DNA of 64,000 bases from Neoarius graeffei (GCF_027579695.1 NC_083592.1:35036714-35100713); one strand, 5' to 3'; numbered from the stretch's first letter, positions 33,786 through 44,694 are shown. The notes: generated by a model not told the origin, from the letters alone. Program-made: numbers and translations.

Positions 33786-34569
33786 TAGCGACTATGACCT
33801 ACGCTTTTAACCATTCTGCATATATTCATGATTATTTGCACTTCATCTATCTCTTGTCATGTGTTTTTGAGCTACACCTGAAACAATTCATGTCCAATCA
33901 TTTTTTTTAAATCTGAGCCAGATGGTACTCCGATGATGCCTGACAAACATTATGAAACATGTTGTGACAATCAAAAGCATGATGCGCTAATGAATGCCGA
34001 ACAGGAAGTGAGGCCATACTGTATCTCAACATTACTCAGCTTATCTTGGGCTTTCCTTATTGACACGGTCTTTTGCACCGTGCCCTTATATTACCAATGA
34101 GCGTTCATCTTCCTTAGTCTCTGGGGAATGAAAGAGTACATGGCATGACATTACATTTTGTACCCTATTTTCAGTACCAATGGATTTTGATGGCTACCAA
34201 TGGATTCGGGTCACATGGGAACTACTGGAAACAGTGAGTCAGCCTTTCCTTTGTCAAATATATCCAAGGAAACCTTATTTCAAAGTGTGAGATCAATTAG
34301 TTTGGCTGAAAATACAAAAGCCCTCACACTTTGTACAGTTCACATATTAAACTAGCAGCAACTGAATGATCTTTGGTAATGGGATTGGATTTAATCTGAT
34401 TTCTTTCAAATGACGTCATAAGAAAAGATGGTATATTTTACCTTTGTACAGTTATATTTTTATTTGATTTAAGTCGTGCAAATAATTTCAGTTTTTAAAA
34501 TATGAAAATGTTACATGCAATATTTGTATAACCCTTCACAGGTGAATTATCGCATACAGTGATGTAAAA
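33786..34569. other. No gene seen
   Basis: AT-rich DNA without recognised content. Confidence 0.5.
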
Positions 34570-34629
34570 CAAATGTAGTGCATGTGATTTTTCCCACAAG
34601 ATTAATCTTTCACATATTTTTTTTTCCAC

Positions 34630-34875
34630 ATGGGCACATTAGCACTGCCAATCCGCATCTCCAGGATCCCCAGTTCAATCCTGAGCTCAGGTTACTATCT
34701 GTGGATCCTCCAGTTCTCCCCTTTCCTCCCTCCTCCCAAAACATAGGTGAAATTGCCCCTCGGATTGTGAGTGGTACTCTGCGATGGCCTGGTGTCTCAT
34801 CCAGGGTGTATTCCCAGCTCATGCCGTGTTCCTGGGATCGACTCCAGATCCCCAATAACCATGACCAGCATTAGC
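34630..34875 (+). repeat. Very old SINE-like fragment
   Basis: CATTAGCACTGCCAATC, GTTCAATCCTGAGCTCAGG and CATCCAGGGTGTATTCCC keep the order of tRNA-like head, B-box region and 3' body, but are strongly diverged. Confidence 0.5.
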
Positions 34876-35707
34876 AGTTTGGGAATGTGGTTTCATTTTT
34901 CAGATGACAATTATTTTTCATATTAATTTGTTCACATGATGTGTTCACTTATATTCACTATGCAATTTCAGGGCAAAGTGATCACATATAGTAATTACTC
35001 ACTATATTAATCTGGGGCCTAGCCAGGTCTTTTACAATGGAGTGGGCAGGTCAGATTGAATGAGATTATTGGGTGACAGTCTAGAGTGGGCCTTAATACT
35101 AATCCACATCCATAGAAAATGACATGATGTGTCTAGCCCTATCTAACAAACTACAAAAACGTCATCAGTAACAGCTAACAGCAGGCTACATCTTATGGAG
35201 TATTCTAATCTTATGAGGGGCGGCATGGTGGTGTAGTGGTTAGCACTGTCGCCTCACAGCAAGAAGGTTCTGGGTTTGAGCCCAGCAGCCGACGAGGGCC
35301 TTTCTGTGTGGAGTTTGCATGTTCTCCCTGTGTCTGCATAGGTTTCTTCTGGGTGCTCCGGTTTCCCCCACAGTCCAAAGACATGCAGGTTAGGTTAAAG
35401 GATATGGGACATGAAACATAAAAGCACGCTATATCAGTTTCTTTCCATTAAAAATATGAATTAATTGCATCAACAAATACAAAATCATCTATTAAATTCA
35501 GCAAAATCGTTATATTCATGATGATTATATGGCATTTCTGCTCGACTTCCGATATGCATTTTTTGCAACCAGAAGAGCCGCTGTCACGTGATCATACGTA
35601 ACAAAAACTTTCGGGCACAGCACAAGCGGGTAGATGAATGGAGAACTGGATGACAAGAAAATTGTTTTTATAGTCTTTAAAGTACATTGGACATCATACA
35701 TTGGACA

Positions 35708-35975
35708 TCATGGTGTATTATGCTGCTCATGGTTGCAATAATTCCAATGGGAAATGCCCTGGAGTAAGTTTTTTTGCATTCCCCAAGGACCTGAAGCTGA
35801 GGAAAGTGTGGGCTCACCTGCGCATGCGCAGTAGGCTTCGCGCATGCGCAGTAGGCTTGGTAGGACAAATCCAAGAGGTAGGATAACTTTACAGAACACC
35901 TGTTGAAAAAACTTTGCACCTACTGTTTCCCACAAACTGTGTTCGGACCATTTCACTGAGGATTCTTTCAACATT
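35708..35975 (+). pseudogene. THAP zinc-finger exon, disrupted
   Basis: From MVYYAAHGCNNSNGKCPGVS the frame continues FFAFPKDLKLRKVWAHLR, the middle of a THAP domain with its FP motif and conserved Trp. The first Cys expected before AAHGC is Tyr. An 18-bp unit CGCATGCGCAGTAGGCTT is duplicated in frame at about 35820-35856. The frame then shifts, but the closing CSDHFTEDSFN with its Cys and His ligands is still readable at about 35939-35972. It would have been the DNA-binding part of the transposase. Confidence 0.7.
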
Positions 35976-35990
35976 AATACTCAGGTACTG

Positions 35991-36166
35991 AGCGATATTA
36001 ATTCATGAAACATGAAATAGGAAGTATAAGGATGAGAAAAAAAAAACAGTTTAAATCGGGAAGCTGCGCACATTTGCACCAGGCTGCACAAATGTGCGCA
36101 GCTTCCCGATTTTAACTGTTTTTTTTTCTCATCCTTATACTTCATGTTTCATGAATTAATATCGCT
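35991..36166. repeat. Long fold-back in the THAP element
   Basis: Arms 35991-36076 and 36089-36166 around a 12-base loop. The left arm has about 7 extra bases (ATAGGAA); otherwise the pairing is almost perfect, including the central GGGAAGCTGCGCACATTTG. Confidence 0.92.
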
Positions 36167-36189
36167 ATTTTTTTTTAAAAATCGGATCT

Positions 36190-36357
36190 GTGCGATTCAG
36201 CCATGAAAAAGGCGGCATCCGCCGAAAGGCGCGCTGTTTGCATCCCTGCACGGAGGCCAGGGGACAGGGCAGGAATATTTTTGTTGATATGAGTGATCCG
36301 GTGCGATTTCGCGAGCCCCCTGTTGAAGACCTCTGCGCTAAGCGACTGAAAGCCGAG
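36190..36357 (+). other. Possible internal exon of the THAP element
   Basis: The plus strand frame PVRFREPPVEDLCAKRLKAE ends at a consensus-like donor GAGGTAAGG (36355-36363). I do not recognise the protein. It may be a further exon of the THAP gene. Confidence 0.3.
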
Positions 36358-36547
36358 GTAAGGATTAGTATTATAATTTTGGGTGTATCGATTATTGATT
36401 ATCATAATTCTGACTCGTTTCGCCATTTTGAATGTTTTCATCTCGGACTCTGGAAGTATTGTATCTCAATCAATCTCGAAAAATATCAGCAAAAAAAAAC
36501 CTAGCTTGCAACGGACTTTAGCTAGATCTATGATGAACTTTCAATGT

Positions 36548-36932
36548 CATCTCATCTCATCTCATCTCATTATCTCTAGCCGCTTTATCCTTCTACAGGG
36601 TCGCAGGCAAGCTGGAGCCTATCCCAGCTGACTACGGGCGAAAGGCGGGGTACACCCTGGACAAGTCGCCAGGTCATCACAGGGCTGACACATAGACACA
36701 GACAACCATTCACACTCACATTCACACCTACGGTCAATTTAGAGTCACCAGTTAACCTAACCTGCATGTCTTTGGACTGTGGGGGAAACCGGAGCACCCG
36801 GAGGAAACCCACGCGGACACGGGGAGAACATGCAAACTCCACACAGAAAGGCCCTCGCCGGCCCCGGGGCTCGAACCCAGGACCTTCTTGCTGTGAGGCG
36901 ACAGCGCTAACCACTACACCACCGTGCCGCCC
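36548..36932 (-). repeat. SINE copy inside the THAP element
   Basis: Full-length, minus strand. Duplication AACTTTCAATGT at 36536-36547 and 36933-36944. It is therefore younger than the element and the older split SINE. Confidence 0.95.
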
Positions 36933-37010
36933 AACTTTCAATGTATGATACAAAAATAATACTTCTTTCAACAGATCATTAGCCTTTGAGCAGAATTGTT
37001 TTTAACTTAC

Positions 37011-37204
37011 CAGGAAGTGTTATTGAGCCGACCGCTTTCAGTTTCATGAGGGCTGAATGAACTCTCACTCTCAGAATCATCTGATCCGTCAGAGTAAAGA
37101 CAAGATCCATGTTCATGTGAATTTCCAGCTATCGGTTCGAATTGATAGGGTCTAACTTCACATCTCTGTGAAACATCGGGAATATCACTGTCGATGATGT
37201 CCAT
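37011..37204 (-). pseudogene. First exon of a P2X7-like (cysteine-rich) element protein
   Basis: The frame starts MDIIDSDIPDVSQRCEVRPY, continues QFEPIAGNSHEHGSC and a Ser/Asp/Glu-rich acidic stretch, and ends RLNNTSW at a donor GTAAGT (37010-37005). The VRPYQFEP motif is the start I associate with the uncharacterised fish and invertebrate proteins that carry a P2X7-tail-like cysteine-rich region (recalled, not searched). Downstream exons with the cysteines are missing. It lies opposite in strand to the THAP exon, like the SWIM exon of the relic at 15750-16368. Confidence 0.5.
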
Positions 37205-37624
37205 TTCAGTAACCTGTTTACATTAGATTCCCAAGCGCTGGCTCCTTGGAAAGTTTTTGTTGCGTCACGGGTCACGTGACCACCTAGCTCATTAACGAAT
37301 CCTTGTTTTACGCTGATGTATAAAAAAACTTGAATAATGTGATGATTTTCACATTTTTGACGCCCTGCAGTGATTTAGATGGCATTTCTTATGTCCTTTA
37401 TACATAATTATGCCCAGGTAAAAATCCATGTCCCATATCCTTTAATTGGTGGCTCTAAATTGATCATAGGTGTGAATGGTTGTTTGTCTCTATGTGTCGG
37501 CCCTGCAATGACCTGGTTACTTGTCCAGGGTGTACCCCGCCTCTCGCCCATAGTCAGCTGGGATAGGCTCCAGCTTGCCTGCGACCCTGCACAGGATAAG
37601 CGGCTACAGATAATGGATGGATGG

Positions 37625-38639
37625 AGTATTCAAACAACTAACAAAAGAAGTGCCGTGTAATTTTGTTTGTTTCTCTGGTGGCCTGTGTGAAGGATTATCC
37701 TGAGAGGAATCAAGCAACTCACGGACACTGACAACGCTATTTTCTGGAGTAATGGAATACCGATCTTTTCCGTGAGGAAGACTGAGACAAACAGTGCTGG
37801 AAGAGACGGTGAAAAGGAGTTTTTCTGTTTCCCTGTCCCGTCTGAAAGCCTGTTGATTAACTATTCAAAAAGCCTTAATTCTCTCCCCATCCCTCCTAAA
37901 ATCCACTGGCCACTCACTAAATTTTCTCCCGGTTGGTGCCCTACATCGCACCCAAAAACTCGTATACCTCCTTTATTTCTGATGCGCCAACATATAAACC
38001 ACTAACTATATTTCCTCATTCTCACTCACTTTCAGAACCCCAAACTTCTTATTTTGTTTCCAAGTATTCTTTCCTTAACTTGTTTTCTTCATATCTCCTT
38101 GGGAACTTATGAATGAATGAAATTGTATCTACAAAAACTGAGTCAGGTCTGACATTGTGAGGTATTTTGAGTTGCGTTGGAAGGCCCTTTTTTGTTGGTA
38201 TTTTTTGAAATATTGAACTCTTTTTGAAGGAGTTTGAAAATCCATAAAACTGTGACAACAAAGGGTTGCACAAATAACCAAATTGAGAAATTTGGGACTT
38301 TGTTTGAATTGTTCCGTTTTATTTGGTTTCTTTGTTTTTGCATGGTGCGCAACCAGCGGCCTGCACTCTGACTGTTTATTGTTGGGAATAGAATTCAAAC
38401 AGTACAGACAACTTGCAGTTTAATTATTTGGTTTTTGATTTTTCTTAATACATCATTTTGCTTTCTAAATTGCTCTTAAGCTCTGGTCTCCCTCTCTCTT
38501 TTTTTCTAGAACAAAATATGCTGTTGTGATTGATATGATTTTCGCATCTCGGTTCTAGTCACGCTGCAGTGCCTGCCTTCCAGATGTGCTGAACAACTTC
38601 TACGCTTGGTTTTAGATGCAGAATGACAGAGCATCAAGG
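37625..38639. other. No gene seen
   Basis: No recognisable frame or repeat. Confidence 0.5.
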
Positions 38640-39319
38640 AAGACCATCCCTCCTCCCAATGATTAGGTGCTGCATATAACCATGGCCAATGTGAGGAAAA
38701 CTGTATGCAAAGTCAACCCACAGAAGGCTGCTGGGCCAGACAATATTCCTGGCAGACTGTTCAGAGGATGTACAGGCCAGCTCATGGCCACCACCATGGT
38801 CCCCATGCCAGTGGCGGGTCCTGAAAATTTTCTCAGGAGGGGCAAATTATCCAATAATGTCATAAGGTGACTCATTCAACAGGTACATTATAGGTAGCCA
38901 GACATTATTGACTCTTGTTTTCTCTCTGCATATCACAGTTCCATGCCACTTCTGTCCACTAGATGGCAGCACATTACAGAAATCTTTTCCCTATAGCTAC
39001 CTAAGCTGTGGTGTAAAGTTGCAAACAACATTCACAATCGAAGAATAGTTTGGCTCCACAATGATCAATTCCAATTACGCTCTATTCACTATTCACATTA
39101 TTTCAATATTGTATGATGTGAATGATATATTTATAAAAGATATGTCCAACTAAATAAGAAAGGAAACCATATTTTTTAAAAAATAATACATATTTATTTG
39201 CCAATCTTGAAAGTACTGTTCTACAGAATGTTCTGTAAATAGATTTTGTACTTCAAACTCCATGACCAGCAAGAATTTTACAGTGTAGTGAAAATTCATT
39301 ATGTCTGATAATTATAACT

Positions 39320-39928
39320 ATTCTTTTAAGTTCGTTTCTTAAGACACGTATTTTTAAGTATGTTACCTCGCTTGTTGACAGTTTCGGCGAACACTTCCGC
39401 CTTCTTCAAAACAGTCACCAGATGTCGAGTGGTGACATGCCTTATCAGCTGATGTTACTCTATGGAGGCGTGAACGTCACGCCCAATTTGACAGGTAGTC
39501 CACGCCTCCTGCTGTCAGGTCGCTGGCCCAGGACTGCGCTCCAGGTGTGTGACAGCGCGTACGCTCCCTCATCCCGGTTCATCGTCCTCTGAACGCGCTG
39601 AAGAGAATAGATATCAGTGTTGGATTTTGGAGGCAGTAGAGATACGTAAGCGGGCGCAGAGGACGATGAACCGGGATGAGGGAGCGTACGCGCTGTCACA
39701 CACCTGGAGCGCAGTCCTGGGCCAGCGACCTGACAGCAGGAGGTGTGGACTACCTGTCAAATTGGGCGGGACGTTCACGCCTCCATAGAGTAACATCAGC
39801 TGATAAGGCACGTCACCACTCGACATCTGGTGACTGTTTTGAAGAAGGCGGAAGTGTTCGCCGAAACTGTCAACAAGCAAGGTAACATACTTAAAAATAC
39901 GTGTCTTAAGAAACGAACTTAAAAGAAT
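39320..39928. repeat. 609-bp near-perfect palindrome
   Basis: Arms of 272 bp each (39320-39591 and 39657-39928), equal in length, around a 65-bp spacer. Only a handful of mismatches are visible. Each arm contains TTTGAAGAAGGCGGAAGTGT and CGCCGAAACTGTCAAC in inverse order, a motif of the Penelope-like end type. ORFs in it are mirrored and start with the same peptide MTARTLPHPGSSSS on both strands. Confidence 0.93.
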
Positions 39929-40109
39929 AAGAATTTTACAGACTGTGCAACTTAAGGACAACAGGAAAGTGCACTTACTGTAACAAAACATTGTAAATAG
40001 TTGGCTAACATAACAATAGCAGTTGAATAAATAGATGAGTGGATCTTTAGATCTTGCAATTACTGGTATTTACCAAGGATATTACCAAAGTGCTAACTCT
40101 CAGAGCAAA

Positions 40110-40164
40110 GTGTGGCAAATATAAAAATGCACATTGAAAACATCAAAAGTGAACTGATTCTGTG

Positions 40165-40224
<60 letters not shown>

Positions 40225-40825
40225 TCACGAAGTCAACCAAACCCAGAAAAACACCACGGTGACTGGAGCCCTCAGTTTCGTCTTTGCCTCGTAGAGCTAA
40301 CTCGAACACTCCACAAAATTTCACGCACTGGGTGAGCCGGTTTAATATGTGCCTGTTCTTGCTCACCTCATCGTTGTGGCGGCGAACTGCTAGCCTGTAG
40401 CCCTCATCCAGCTGTGTAGCGATGTTCACTCTCCCAAAAGCCGAAAATTTCAGGCAGCTGCCCATGTGAATCTTTGATGACTCATGTTTTTTTATTTTCT
40501 CCGACAAATGATGCATGTCCAAAACTCCAGTGACCGTCCAAGCAGTGTTGTCCGTGGAGCCACCTCCAGGGTGGTAAAGTAAGCAGGGGGAGCAGAAAAC
40601 CACTGAGGCGTCCTTGCAGCCAGCTCGCCAGGATTTGCGCTGGTACCATGTTGAAGTAAAACCTCGAGTATATGATTTCCCCCCCTTTGTCGAAATTTGT
40701 TTTATGGTATGTTTAGATTTGGTCGAGGGGGGTCCAAATTGTTTTGTTGCCAATTTAGCTCGATTCGATCGCTGACTAAATGGAACTTCTTTTAAGGACC
40801 GCACTGAATTGCTTTTCACATCCAT
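40110..40825 (-). pseudogene. hAT transposase N-terminal part, ZMYM1-like with TTF-type zinc finger
   Basis: From MDVKSNSVRSLKEVPFSQRS (ATG at 40825) the frame covers a TTF-type zinc-finger region: FTSTWYQRKSWRAGC, VVFCSPCLLYHPGG, TAWTVTGVLDMHHLSEKI and KKHESSKIHMGSCLKF. It goes on to NIATQLDEGYRLAVRRHND, CVKFCGVFELALRG and GVFLGLVDFV. These are the first ~220 residues of ZMYM1-like hAT transposases. The frame runs into a GT/CA microsatellite (40168-40222), and the RNase-H-like catalytic part and the dimerisation domain are missing, so the element was not autonomous in this form. Confidence 0.85.
40168..40222. repeat. (GT)n microsatellite
   Basis: About 27 GT units; cuts the hAT transposase. 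Confidence 0.96.
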
Positions 40826-42190
40826 CTCACCTCAGAAACTGAGCAGATCGAGCGCAACTTTGCCGCACTTCACAGTGATGTAAGCACGTTAGGGCAAGCC
40901 CCCCCGGAACCCATAGAGATTGCATTGAAGTGTCAGTCAGGAGAAAAAAATATATATTAACATGGGACTCTATCAGTGAACTCTTGGGCGATTTTCAACG
41001 TGACTGAAATTGCCCCAAAAGGGGCGGTACTCTAGAAGCAAGACCACCCTGATTGGACAATGATACCCAGAGACAGATTAAAACGGCCTAGAGCAGCACT
41101 GGTGAAAGTTTGTTTAAAAAAAAACAAACCTTTTTTTTTTCGTTTTGGCAGTGCGTCGCTCAATCGCCCTTATGCACCACCCGCCCTTGCCCCATGCTGA
41201 AGAAGTCTTGAGTGTCCTGCCATTCCATCACACTCATCACCATCATGAAGTACTTCGAGAGGCTTATCATGAGGCACATCAAGACCCTGCTATCCCCTCA
41301 CTGGACCCCCTGCAGTTTACATACTCTCACAACCACTCAACAGATGATGCCATCACCACCACCGTCCATCTGGCCCTCATCCAGTTGATAAAAAGGACAC
41401 ATCCATTCAAATGCTGTACACAGACCTCAGTTCAGAATTCAACATAATCATTCCTCAGCACCTGATTGGGAAGTTGAACCTGCTAGGCCTGAACACATCC
41501 CTCTGCAACTGGATCCTGGACTTCCTGACTAAGAAACCTCTCAGTCTGGATCAGGAGCAACATCTCCAACACCACCACACTGAGCCCCAAGGCTGTGTGC
41601 TCAGTCCACTGGTGTTCACTCTGCTGGGTCACAACTGTGCAGCAATGCACAGCTCAAATCCCATCATCAAGTTTGCAGTGGGTCATATCAGAAAGAACAA
41701 CGAGCCAGCATACAGAGAGGAGGTGCAACAGCAAACAGAGTGGTGCAAGGTCAACAGCCTGTCTCTGAAAGTGGATAAAACAAAAGAGTTGATTGTTGAC
41801 TTTTGGAGCACATGAAGTGACCACTCTCAGCTGAACAGCTCCTGCATGGAGATTGTCAAGAGCACCAAATTCACCTGGTCCCTCAACTCCAGCTCAGTAG
41901 CCAAGAAAGTCCATAGCATCATTCCTCTCTATGAAGGCTGAGAATAGCCCATCTTCCACTTCCATCCTCACAACATTCTACAGAGGGACGATCAAAAGCA
42001 TCCTGAGCAGCTGTATCACTGTCTGGTTTGGAAATTGCACCATCTTGGATCACAAGATCCTGTATTAGATAGTGAGGACAGCCAAGAAGATCATTGGAGT
42101 CTCTCTTCCCCCACCACAGGCATTTACACCTAACCTTACTACTACTACCACCACCACCATCAGAGAAAGTGCCCATGCTTCATGCTAGGG

Positions 42191-42551
42191 TGGAATTGGC
42201 CACTCCTGACCATCCCTTAGCTCCACCCATGCACAATCACTAAGGGTGTAAAGCTCTGGTTTTCACATGATACAATTTAGATTCTTAGTGCAATGACTCC
42301 ATATTTTACAATAATACTGAATTTGCTACAATATGATTCTAGTAGGTTCGTAGCCTCTCATCAATATTTGACCAACTTTGTGTGAAAGAAACCCTGCAGT
42401 TGACTTCCTGAATTCTCTCAGTTTTTGTGGTTCCTGAAGATGAAATGAATGAATTTGAATTGAATGATTTTTTAATAATAATAATAAGAAGAAGAAAATC
42501 AAGGCTATTTCGTAATAAAAATCAATTCAGGATTGTTGCTTTGAGTCAGGT
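42191..42551. other. No gene seen
   Basis: AT-rich; short AAT/AAG runs near 42475-42500. Confidence 0.5.
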
Positions 42552-42559
42552 CAATCATC

Positions 42560-43051
42560 CAGTGTTGTAGTCGAGTCACTAAACCTTGAATATGAGTCCA
42601 GTCAAAAGTCCCCAGTGTTCAAGTCGGAGTCAAGTCCAAGTCATTTCAAGTCGAGTCCACTATTGATCCAAGTCGAATCCGAGAACAAGACTCCAACTGC
42701 ACCATTTGACGGTAGCTGCTGCTGCCTTTATGTGAAACTGTTTATGGTGCATGCACGAGAGTGTCTGATGCACGTGCCAAGACGCACAGATGTGACACTC
42801 TTGAACAAAATTCGTACAAAAATTAATGTAGATATAAATATCTTACACCAAATTATTATGGCATGTTACAAAAAATAAAGAAAAAATCCGAGTCCTCGTC
42901 TCCAATTTATGAGTACGAATGCAGTTAATGTATGAGTCTGAGTCCAAGTCCGAGTCATCAGTGCTCAAGTCCAAGTCAAGTCATGAGTCTTTAAAATTAG
43001 GGCACGAGTCGGACTCAAATCCAAGTTCTGGATTCGAGTACTACAAGCCTG
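42560..43051. mobile_element. hAT-type MITE with AGTC-rich ends (492 bp)
   Basis: 8-bp duplication CAATCATC/CAATCATT (42552-42559 and 43052-43059). Ends CAGTGTTGTAGTCGAGTC and, inverted, CAGGCTTGTAGTACTCGAAT. Both subterminal zones are filled with repeats of the AAGTCCGAGTCC type, likely transposase binding arrays. No transposase is kept. Confidence 0.85.
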
Positions 43052-43072
43052 CAATCATTATTATTATTATCC

Positions 43073-43415
43073 ATCCATCCATCCATCCATTATCTGTAGC
43101 TGCTTATCCTGTACAGAGTCACAGGCAAGCTGGAGCCTATCCCAGCCGACTACGGGCGAAAGGCGGGGTACACCCTGGACAAGTCGCCAGGTCATCGCAG
43201 GGCTGACACATAGACACAAACAACCATTCACACTCACATTCACACCTACGGTCAATTTAGAGTCACCAGTTAACCTAACCTGCATGTCTTTGGACTGTGG
43301 GGGAAACCGGAGCACCCGGAGGAAACCCACGGAGACACGGGGAGAACATGCAAACTTCGCACGGAAAGGCCCTCAGCTCAAACCCAGAACCTTCTTGCTG
43401 TGAGGCGACAGTGCT
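43073..43415 (-). repeat. SINE copy, 5' end truncated
   Basis: Older subfamily with a CCATCCATCC tail. It lacks the first part of the tRNA-like head and about 25 bp of the B-box region. Confidence 0.85.
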
Positions 43416-43439
43416 GCAATTATTATTATTATAATACAT

Positions 43440-43631
43440 AGGGTTAAATTACTCAATTCTGATTGGTCAATCAAAGGGCCGTATTTCTGAAATGCTATTG
43501 GCTAGTTCGTTGCCTGGTTACGGTTACAAAAATTAGCAAATTTTTTCAACAAAATGGCTGACTCTGCAATGCCGTGTTTCATTATATTTGATGAAGAAAT
43601 GATAAACCAATTGAAAGCTGCAAGCGAAAAT
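43440..43631 (+). pseudogene. Crypton-like element start, cut by a SINE
   Basis: After GCTATTGGCTAGTTCGTTGC comes an ATG at 43554 with the frame MADSAMPCFIIFDEEMINQL and then KAASEN, where the SINE begins. This start (MA, an acidic EE-INQLK-ASEN) is what I recall from Crypton-type tyrosine-recombinase ORFs, where NTKKST normally follows. The other side of the SINE does not continue the frame, so it is a stub. Confidence 0.45.
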
Positions 43632-43995
43632 CTCATCTCATCTCATTATCTGTAGCCGCTTTATCCTGTTCTACAGGGTCGCAGGCAAGTTGGAGCCTAT
43701 CCCAGCTGACTACGGGCGAAAGGTTAAGTCGCCAGGTCATCACAGGGCTGACACATAGACACAGACAACCATTCACACTCACATTCACACCTACGGTCAA
43801 TTTAGAGTCACCAGTTAACCTAACCTGCATGTCTTTGGACTGTGGGGGAAACCGGAGCACCCGGAGGAAACCCACGCGGACACGGGGAGAACATGCAAAC
43901 TCCGCACAGAAAGGCCGTCGCCGGCCACAGGGCTCGAACCCAGGACCTTCTTGCTGTGAGGCGACAGCGCTAACCACTACACCACCATGCCGCCC
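43632..43995 (-). repeat. SINE copy with internal deletion
   Basis: Minus strand, complete head; lacks about 16 bp around GGGGTACACCCTGGAC. The flank after the head is a CTTCTTCTT LINE-like tail; no clean duplication is seen. Confidence 0.88.
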
Positions 43996-44064
43996 ATACA
44001 AATAAAGGTTTCTTCTTCTTAATTAATTAATAAACAGATGCATGGTCTGAATGTTAGCCGACAC

Positions 44065-44066
44065 CC

Positions 44067-44097
<31 letters not shown>
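44065..44097. repeat. (AAT)n microsatellite
   Basis: About 11 AAT units. Confidence 0.95.
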
Positions 44098-44099
<2 letters not shown>

Positions 44100-44149
44100 A
44101 AAACTTCGCATCACGTGTGATTTCTCTGTAAGGTCAGTGAAGCTCGATC

Positions 44150-44501
44150 TGTGTGTCCAGAACTTCCTCTCTTTTCATCCCGAGCGCACGAACACTCACG
44201 TGCGAGCGAAACGACGCACTTCTCGAGCGCGCGCTAAACCCACGCCCTTCTCTCAATCACCGCCCCAGCACGCAGCTGCACGTGCGCGGAGGCGGAGCGA
44301 GAAAGAGCACCGCCTTTTTTCCCTTTTTTTTTTCTTCTTTTTTTTTTTTTAAATCAGACATACAGCGCCGCTGCTCGAGCGCTCCGGTGCGTCTTCTTTT
44401 CCGCTCTCGGGCTGCCTGTCAGTTTAAACCGCTCGCGTCGAGTCTCGAACGGGCAAGCATCAAACAGCCCAGGAGTGTTTGTTATTTATTATTTAAAATC
44501 T

Positions 44502-44537
<36 letters not shown>

Positions 44538-44694
44538 CTGGAACGGACACCTGCCTGAGGTGGTACACACTTTGCATTAGAACTCCGAAGAGGAACCGGT
44601 TGAAGTTTTCCTGTCGCCGTCTGTCAGGCTCGTGGGACGTTATTTATTTATTTACTTATTTATTTGTTTATCTCTTTGTTTATCACTGTTTAAA
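44150..44694 (+). promoter_or_regulatory. CpG-rich promoter / 5' UTR region of the host gene
   Basis: CpG density rises sharply from about 44150 to 44660 against the CpG-poor surroundings (for example GAGCGCACGAAC, CTCGAGCGCGCGC, GTCGAGTCTCGAACG). It holds a poly-T tract (44312-44350) and a GA run (44507-44532). This is the only island-like stretch of the window and it ends at the signal-peptide ATG at 44695. No TATA box is clear. The transcription start cannot be located from sequence alone. Confidence 0.6.
44507..44532. repeat. (GA)n tract in the 5' UTR region
   Basis: About 13 GA units upstream of the predicted ATG. Confidence 0.95.

Larger units (their letters stand above)
35399..37441 (+). 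mobile_element. THAP-carrying DNA transposon relic with TTAA target (Kolobok-like)
   Basis: Perfect 15-bp inverted repeats AGGATATGGGACATG lie at both ends, flanked by TTAA at 35395-35398 and 37442-37445. TTAA duplication plus a THAP exon fits Kolobok (piggyBac also uses TTAA but has no THAP domain). Inside are a plus-strand THAP exon on the left, a long fold-back (35991-36166), an ORF with a splice donor (36190-36360), a SINE (36548-36932) and a minus-strand exon on the right (37011-37204). The layout matches the relic at 15180-16390. Confidence 0.72.
35217..37624 (+). repeat. Old SINE split by a TTAA-flanked element
   Basis: SINE parts are 35217-35398 and 37446-37624 (tail GATGGATGGA). The break is at AGGTTAA/TTGGTGG, so the TTAA is duplicated by the insert. 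Confidence 0.85.
38809..41189 (-). mobile_element. hAT-superfamily transposon inside the LINE (2.38 kb)
   Basis: An exact 8-bp duplication CCCCATGC lies at 38801-38808 and 41190-41197. The ends are imperfect inverted repeats CAGTGGCGGGTCCTG and CAAGGGCGGGTGGTG. The 8-bp duplication, CA ends and the ZMYM1-like transposase start inside together identify hAT. The LINE frame resumes after removal. The element also holds the palindrome at 39320-39928 and a GT microsatellite. Confidence 0.88.
38640..42190 (+). pseudogene. L2-like LINE reverse transcriptase relic, split by a hAT element
   Basis: Part 1 (38640-38808) reads KVNPQKAAGPDNIPGRLF, block 1-2 of a CR1/L2-type RT. Part 2 (41190-42190) continues MKYFERLIMRHIKTLL, STDDAI, then [49 protein letters not shown] and [20 protein letters not shown]. 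The catalytic FADD box is FAVG, so both Asp are lost. Several frameshifts are present (near 41405 and after 41815). The nuclease, N-terminal half and true 3' tail are absent. It copied RNA into DNA by target-primed reverse transcription when intact. Confidence 0.85.

Noticed and set aside
39460..39788. Paired ORFs MTARTLPHPGSSSS on both strands as a duplicated gene
   Set aside because: They are mirror translations of one palindrome arm; no independent coding evidence.
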